From contig CM037877.1 in the NCBI GenBank assembly GCA_021292165.1, positions 309,694,834-309,758,833 on the forward strand: a DNA stretch of 64,000 nucleotides, read 5' to 3'. Below the pieces are notes generated by a model, which was not told the origin of the DNA, made no database searches, and saw nothing but the letters and a program-made list of their open reading frames with translations. Below are positions 61,975 through 64,000 of the stretch, one piece after another. Position 1 is the first letter of the stretch. Each line of letters opens with the position of its first letter. This DNA is from Shinisaurus crocodilurus. Lineage: Eukaryota > Chordata > Lepidosauria > Squamata > Shinisauridae. Both the position numbers and the translations under genes were made by a program.

Positions 61975-62660
61975 GATCAGCAACCGGATCCTTTGCGTGA
62001 GTTCGGCAACTATAGGGTTAACCGGCAAAGCAATACGGCTCCTATCGGCTTTCGAGTACAAGAGGAAAAACCACAACCCTTTGTATGCCCAAATAAGGCT
62101 TTTTATTTGTTTATACAATAATCAGGTCGGAACTAGCAGTCTTCTAGTAATACATTTACAGTCAACACAACCTTAGCTGACCCCCGTCTTACCCAATGAG
62201 CAGGCTCCCAGGCTAGCAGATTGAATCAGGTCAGTATCCTCACATCAGAGACAGTACTCTAGTCAGTTTCAGCCCAGCTCCCCATCGGCGCTTCCTGGCT
62301 GAGAACGGTGTACCCGGACGGCTTGCTTTTAGGTGGATCTGGTCCTGGCGTACCCGTGGTTCCCAACAACCAACTACCGGAAGGGAGAGGGGTTTTCTAC
62401 CCCGGATTTCCCGCTCTCCCCGCCCTCTGGGTCAGGTGGGGGCTTATGCCTGCCCCTCTGTTTCAGGTGGGCTTATTCCTGCCCAGGCAAGAAGGTGACG
62501 TAGGGGTACTTTGCAGCTCTTTGAGACTGCCCTGCTTGTTGATGGTCCTCGATGGTCCTTCCTGGGCTTTTGTGGATCTCCGCCGAGCCCTCCTTTGTTG
62601 GGGCTGATGACTTGTCTGGTTGCTTCCCTGGTGATCTCATCCCTCCTCCCTCGCCCCCTC
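61975..62660. mobile_element. Possible LTR-like repeat
   Basis: TTATTTGTTTATACAATAAT and GCGCTTCCTGGCTGAG with TTCCCAACAACC occur in the same order as related words at 32760-33270. No protein domain or clear ends were identified. Confidence 0.3.
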
Positions 62661-62737
62661 CCTTGGGGGAAGTGTGTGTGTGTGCGTGTGTGCAACTGGT
62701 GTTTGGGCTTTCTCCACAATATATATATATATATGAA

Positions 62738-62922
62738 GCTGCCTTATACTGAGTCAGGCCATGGGTCCATCTAGCCCAGTATTGTCAACACTGACTGGCA
62801 GCAGCGGCTCTCCAGGGTTTCAGGCAGGAATATTTCCAAGCCCTACCTGGAGGCCGGGGATCGAACCCGGGACCTTCTGCATGCCAAGCTGGTGCTCTCT
62901 CACACTGAGCTGTGGTCCCTCC
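62738..62922 (-). mobile_element. tRNA-derived SINE, inverted, joined to a 5S-like unit
   Basis: On the minus strand it starts GGGACCACAGCTCAGTGTGA, has the B box GGTTCGATCCCCGG, and ends GACCCATGGCCTGACTCAGT, then ATAAGGCAGCTTC. The 5S-like unit abuts its 5' end with no gap. Confidence 0.88.
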
Positions 62923-63001
62923 CTACCGCACCTGGTATTCCAAGGCGATCACCCATCTAGGCCCAACTCTGCTTAGCTTCCAAGATCAGATGAGATTGGG
63001 C
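62923..63001 (-). pseudogene. 5S rRNA-like sequence, partial
   Basis: On the minus strand it reads CCCAATCTCATCTGATCTTG, GAAGCTAAGCAGAGTTGGGC, then TGGGTGATCGCCTTGGAATA and CCAGGTGCGGTAG. This follows 5S rRNA to its 3' end but lacks its 5' third and about 12 bases of the GTTAGTACTTGG region. It is not a functional 5S gene. Confidence 0.8.
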
Positions 63002-63013
63002 TGTTCATTAACA

Positions 63014-63052
<39 letters not shown>
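63014..63052. repeat. (AC)n microsatellite
   Basis: About 19 AC units. Confidence 0.95.
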
Positions 63053-63055
<3 letters not shown>

Positions 63056-63837
63056 ACGTGTGATATAAATCTTCTAAACAAAAGGGAGAAGCGGAAGAAT
63101 GAACCAAACTCCTTGTTTGAGTTACACGCAGTACATGATTCAACTCTGGAAAGATGGACGTTGTTCTTCTGCAGGCCAAGAAGAGATCTGGAGTGAAGGT
63201 TCACAAGCTGCTTTACTAGTGTGGCCCACGGCTGCGGAGCAAGCATCCAGTTTATTCCACACGTGTCTCTTGGTGAGTTGGGGCCACGTTTGCTACCTTT
63301 TGGGAGACGGTGATCACCAGTCTGCACAACAGCCGCTTTTTGTTGGCCAAAGAGCCCGTCTGCAGTGCATCTCTCGCCTTCCTGCTCCCCCCCTCATTGA
63401 TTCTATGTTGTTAGCAGTATGCTGGAGCCTTGGGGAGTGGCCCTAGATTAGAAAATGCTGGCCTCCCAGCCCTAACTGGGCCATGCTGGCTCAAGATGCA
63501 CCCAGCACCTTCCCGCTGCAGGGCTCAAGGTGGGTGCTGGATGCACGGCCGATCTGCACGAACGCCTGTGTGGCCCCAGATGTGTAAAGATGCCTATGCC
63601 CTAAGGCTCTGATGGCTGCAGCACAACTGGCTGAAATCAGCAGGACGTGTTGGAATTCAGATGCCTGCTTAAAGTCCTGTGAGCTTGATAATCCAACAGG
63701 ACAGGCTTTTTTTAGCCGCATGGAGGCGCACTGATGGAGAAACACATCAGCTGTTGGCTTCTGCCTGTCATGAACAGCATGACAGGCAGAAGCTCTGTCA
63801 AGAACATCAGAATTTCAAAACCATTTCTTACAAGAAC
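63053..63837. other. Interval without recognised features
   Basis: A short inverted repeat of CTGCCTGTCATG and CATGACAGGCAGAAGC lies at 63761-63792. No exon was recognised. Confidence 0.4.
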
Positions 63838-64000
63838 TCTTACAAGAACATCAGAAGAGTCCTGCTGGATCAGACCAAAGGTCCGTCTAGTAGTCCCGCA
63901 TTCTGTTCAGAGAGTGGCCAACCAGCCGCCCCAATGGGAAACCCACAAGCAGGACATGAGTGCAAGAGCACCCTCCCGCCCATGTTCCCCAGCGACTGGT
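63838..64000 (+). mobile_element. Interspersed repeat family D, running off the window
   Basis: AGAACATCAGAAGAGTCCTG, TGGATCAGACCAAAGGTCCG, CCACAAGCAGGACATGAGTG and CATGTTCCCCAGCGACTGGT form the best copy of this family in the window. Its 3' end lies outside. Confidence 0.75.

Noticed and set aside
62840..62922. A functional tRNA gene (good B box on the minus strand)
   Set aside because: No acceptor-stem pairing is evident, and the sequence continues into a SINE body found elsewhere in the window.
62923..63001. A functional 5S rRNA gene
   Set aside because: The 5' third and part of the internal control region are missing and it is fused to a SINE.

Overview
The window is vertebrate nuclear DNA, most likely from a lizard or other squamate reptile; the species cannot be named from sequence alone. 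Genes are split by GT/AG introns. The repeat load is CR1, L2 and RTE-like LINEs, tRNA- and 5S-rRNA-derived SINEs, abundant hAT-type foldback MITEs and long (AC)n/(AG)n microsatellites. No bacterial operon, CRISPR array or phage was seen.

Two protein genes were recognised, both on the + strand and in the same order I recall for human 9p13.3. (1) FAM219A: its last four coding exons lie at 7888-16780; the 5' exons are outside the window, so 1-7887 is probably intron. (2) SPMIP6 (C9orf24/SMRP1, a spermatid manchette and sperm microtubule inner protein): apparently complete, with coding exons at 28744, 45032, 48852, 51396, 53458, 56566 and probably 60289. Gene identities come from the translated exons and my memory of the families, not from a database search.

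Layout. 1-7887: probable FAM219A intron with two CR1 insertions, one carrying a 787-codon open reading frame. 7888-16780: FAM219A exons, with introns holding SINEs, CR1, L2 and MITEs. 16781-26600: FAM219A 3' UTR and intergenic DNA, poor in recognisable repeats. 27700-41442: SPMIP6 promoter and first exon, then a second promoter and first-exon copy 12.5 kb downstream. The second copy carries a 1-nt insertion. Between them lie LINE debris, a large foldback and a near-intact RTE-like LINE. 41443-60394: the remaining SPMIP6 exons, with introns full of MITEs, SINEs and an old L2. 60395-64000: downstream repeats, including a 5S-tRNA composite SINE.

Most notable points. SPMIP6 exon 6 is open in two frames. 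Two candidate donors five bases apart in exon 5 would select either a short end, whose stop codon is the last codon of exon 6, or a longer end continuing into a phase-matched seventh exon. The SPMIP6 promoter plus exon 1 is duplicated, with a shared CRE-like palindrome about 270 bp upstream of each ATG. A 135-bp perfect-hairpin hAT MITE family appears about ten times, with 8-bp target duplications of the form nnnTAnnn. Several nested insertions give a relative order of transposition.
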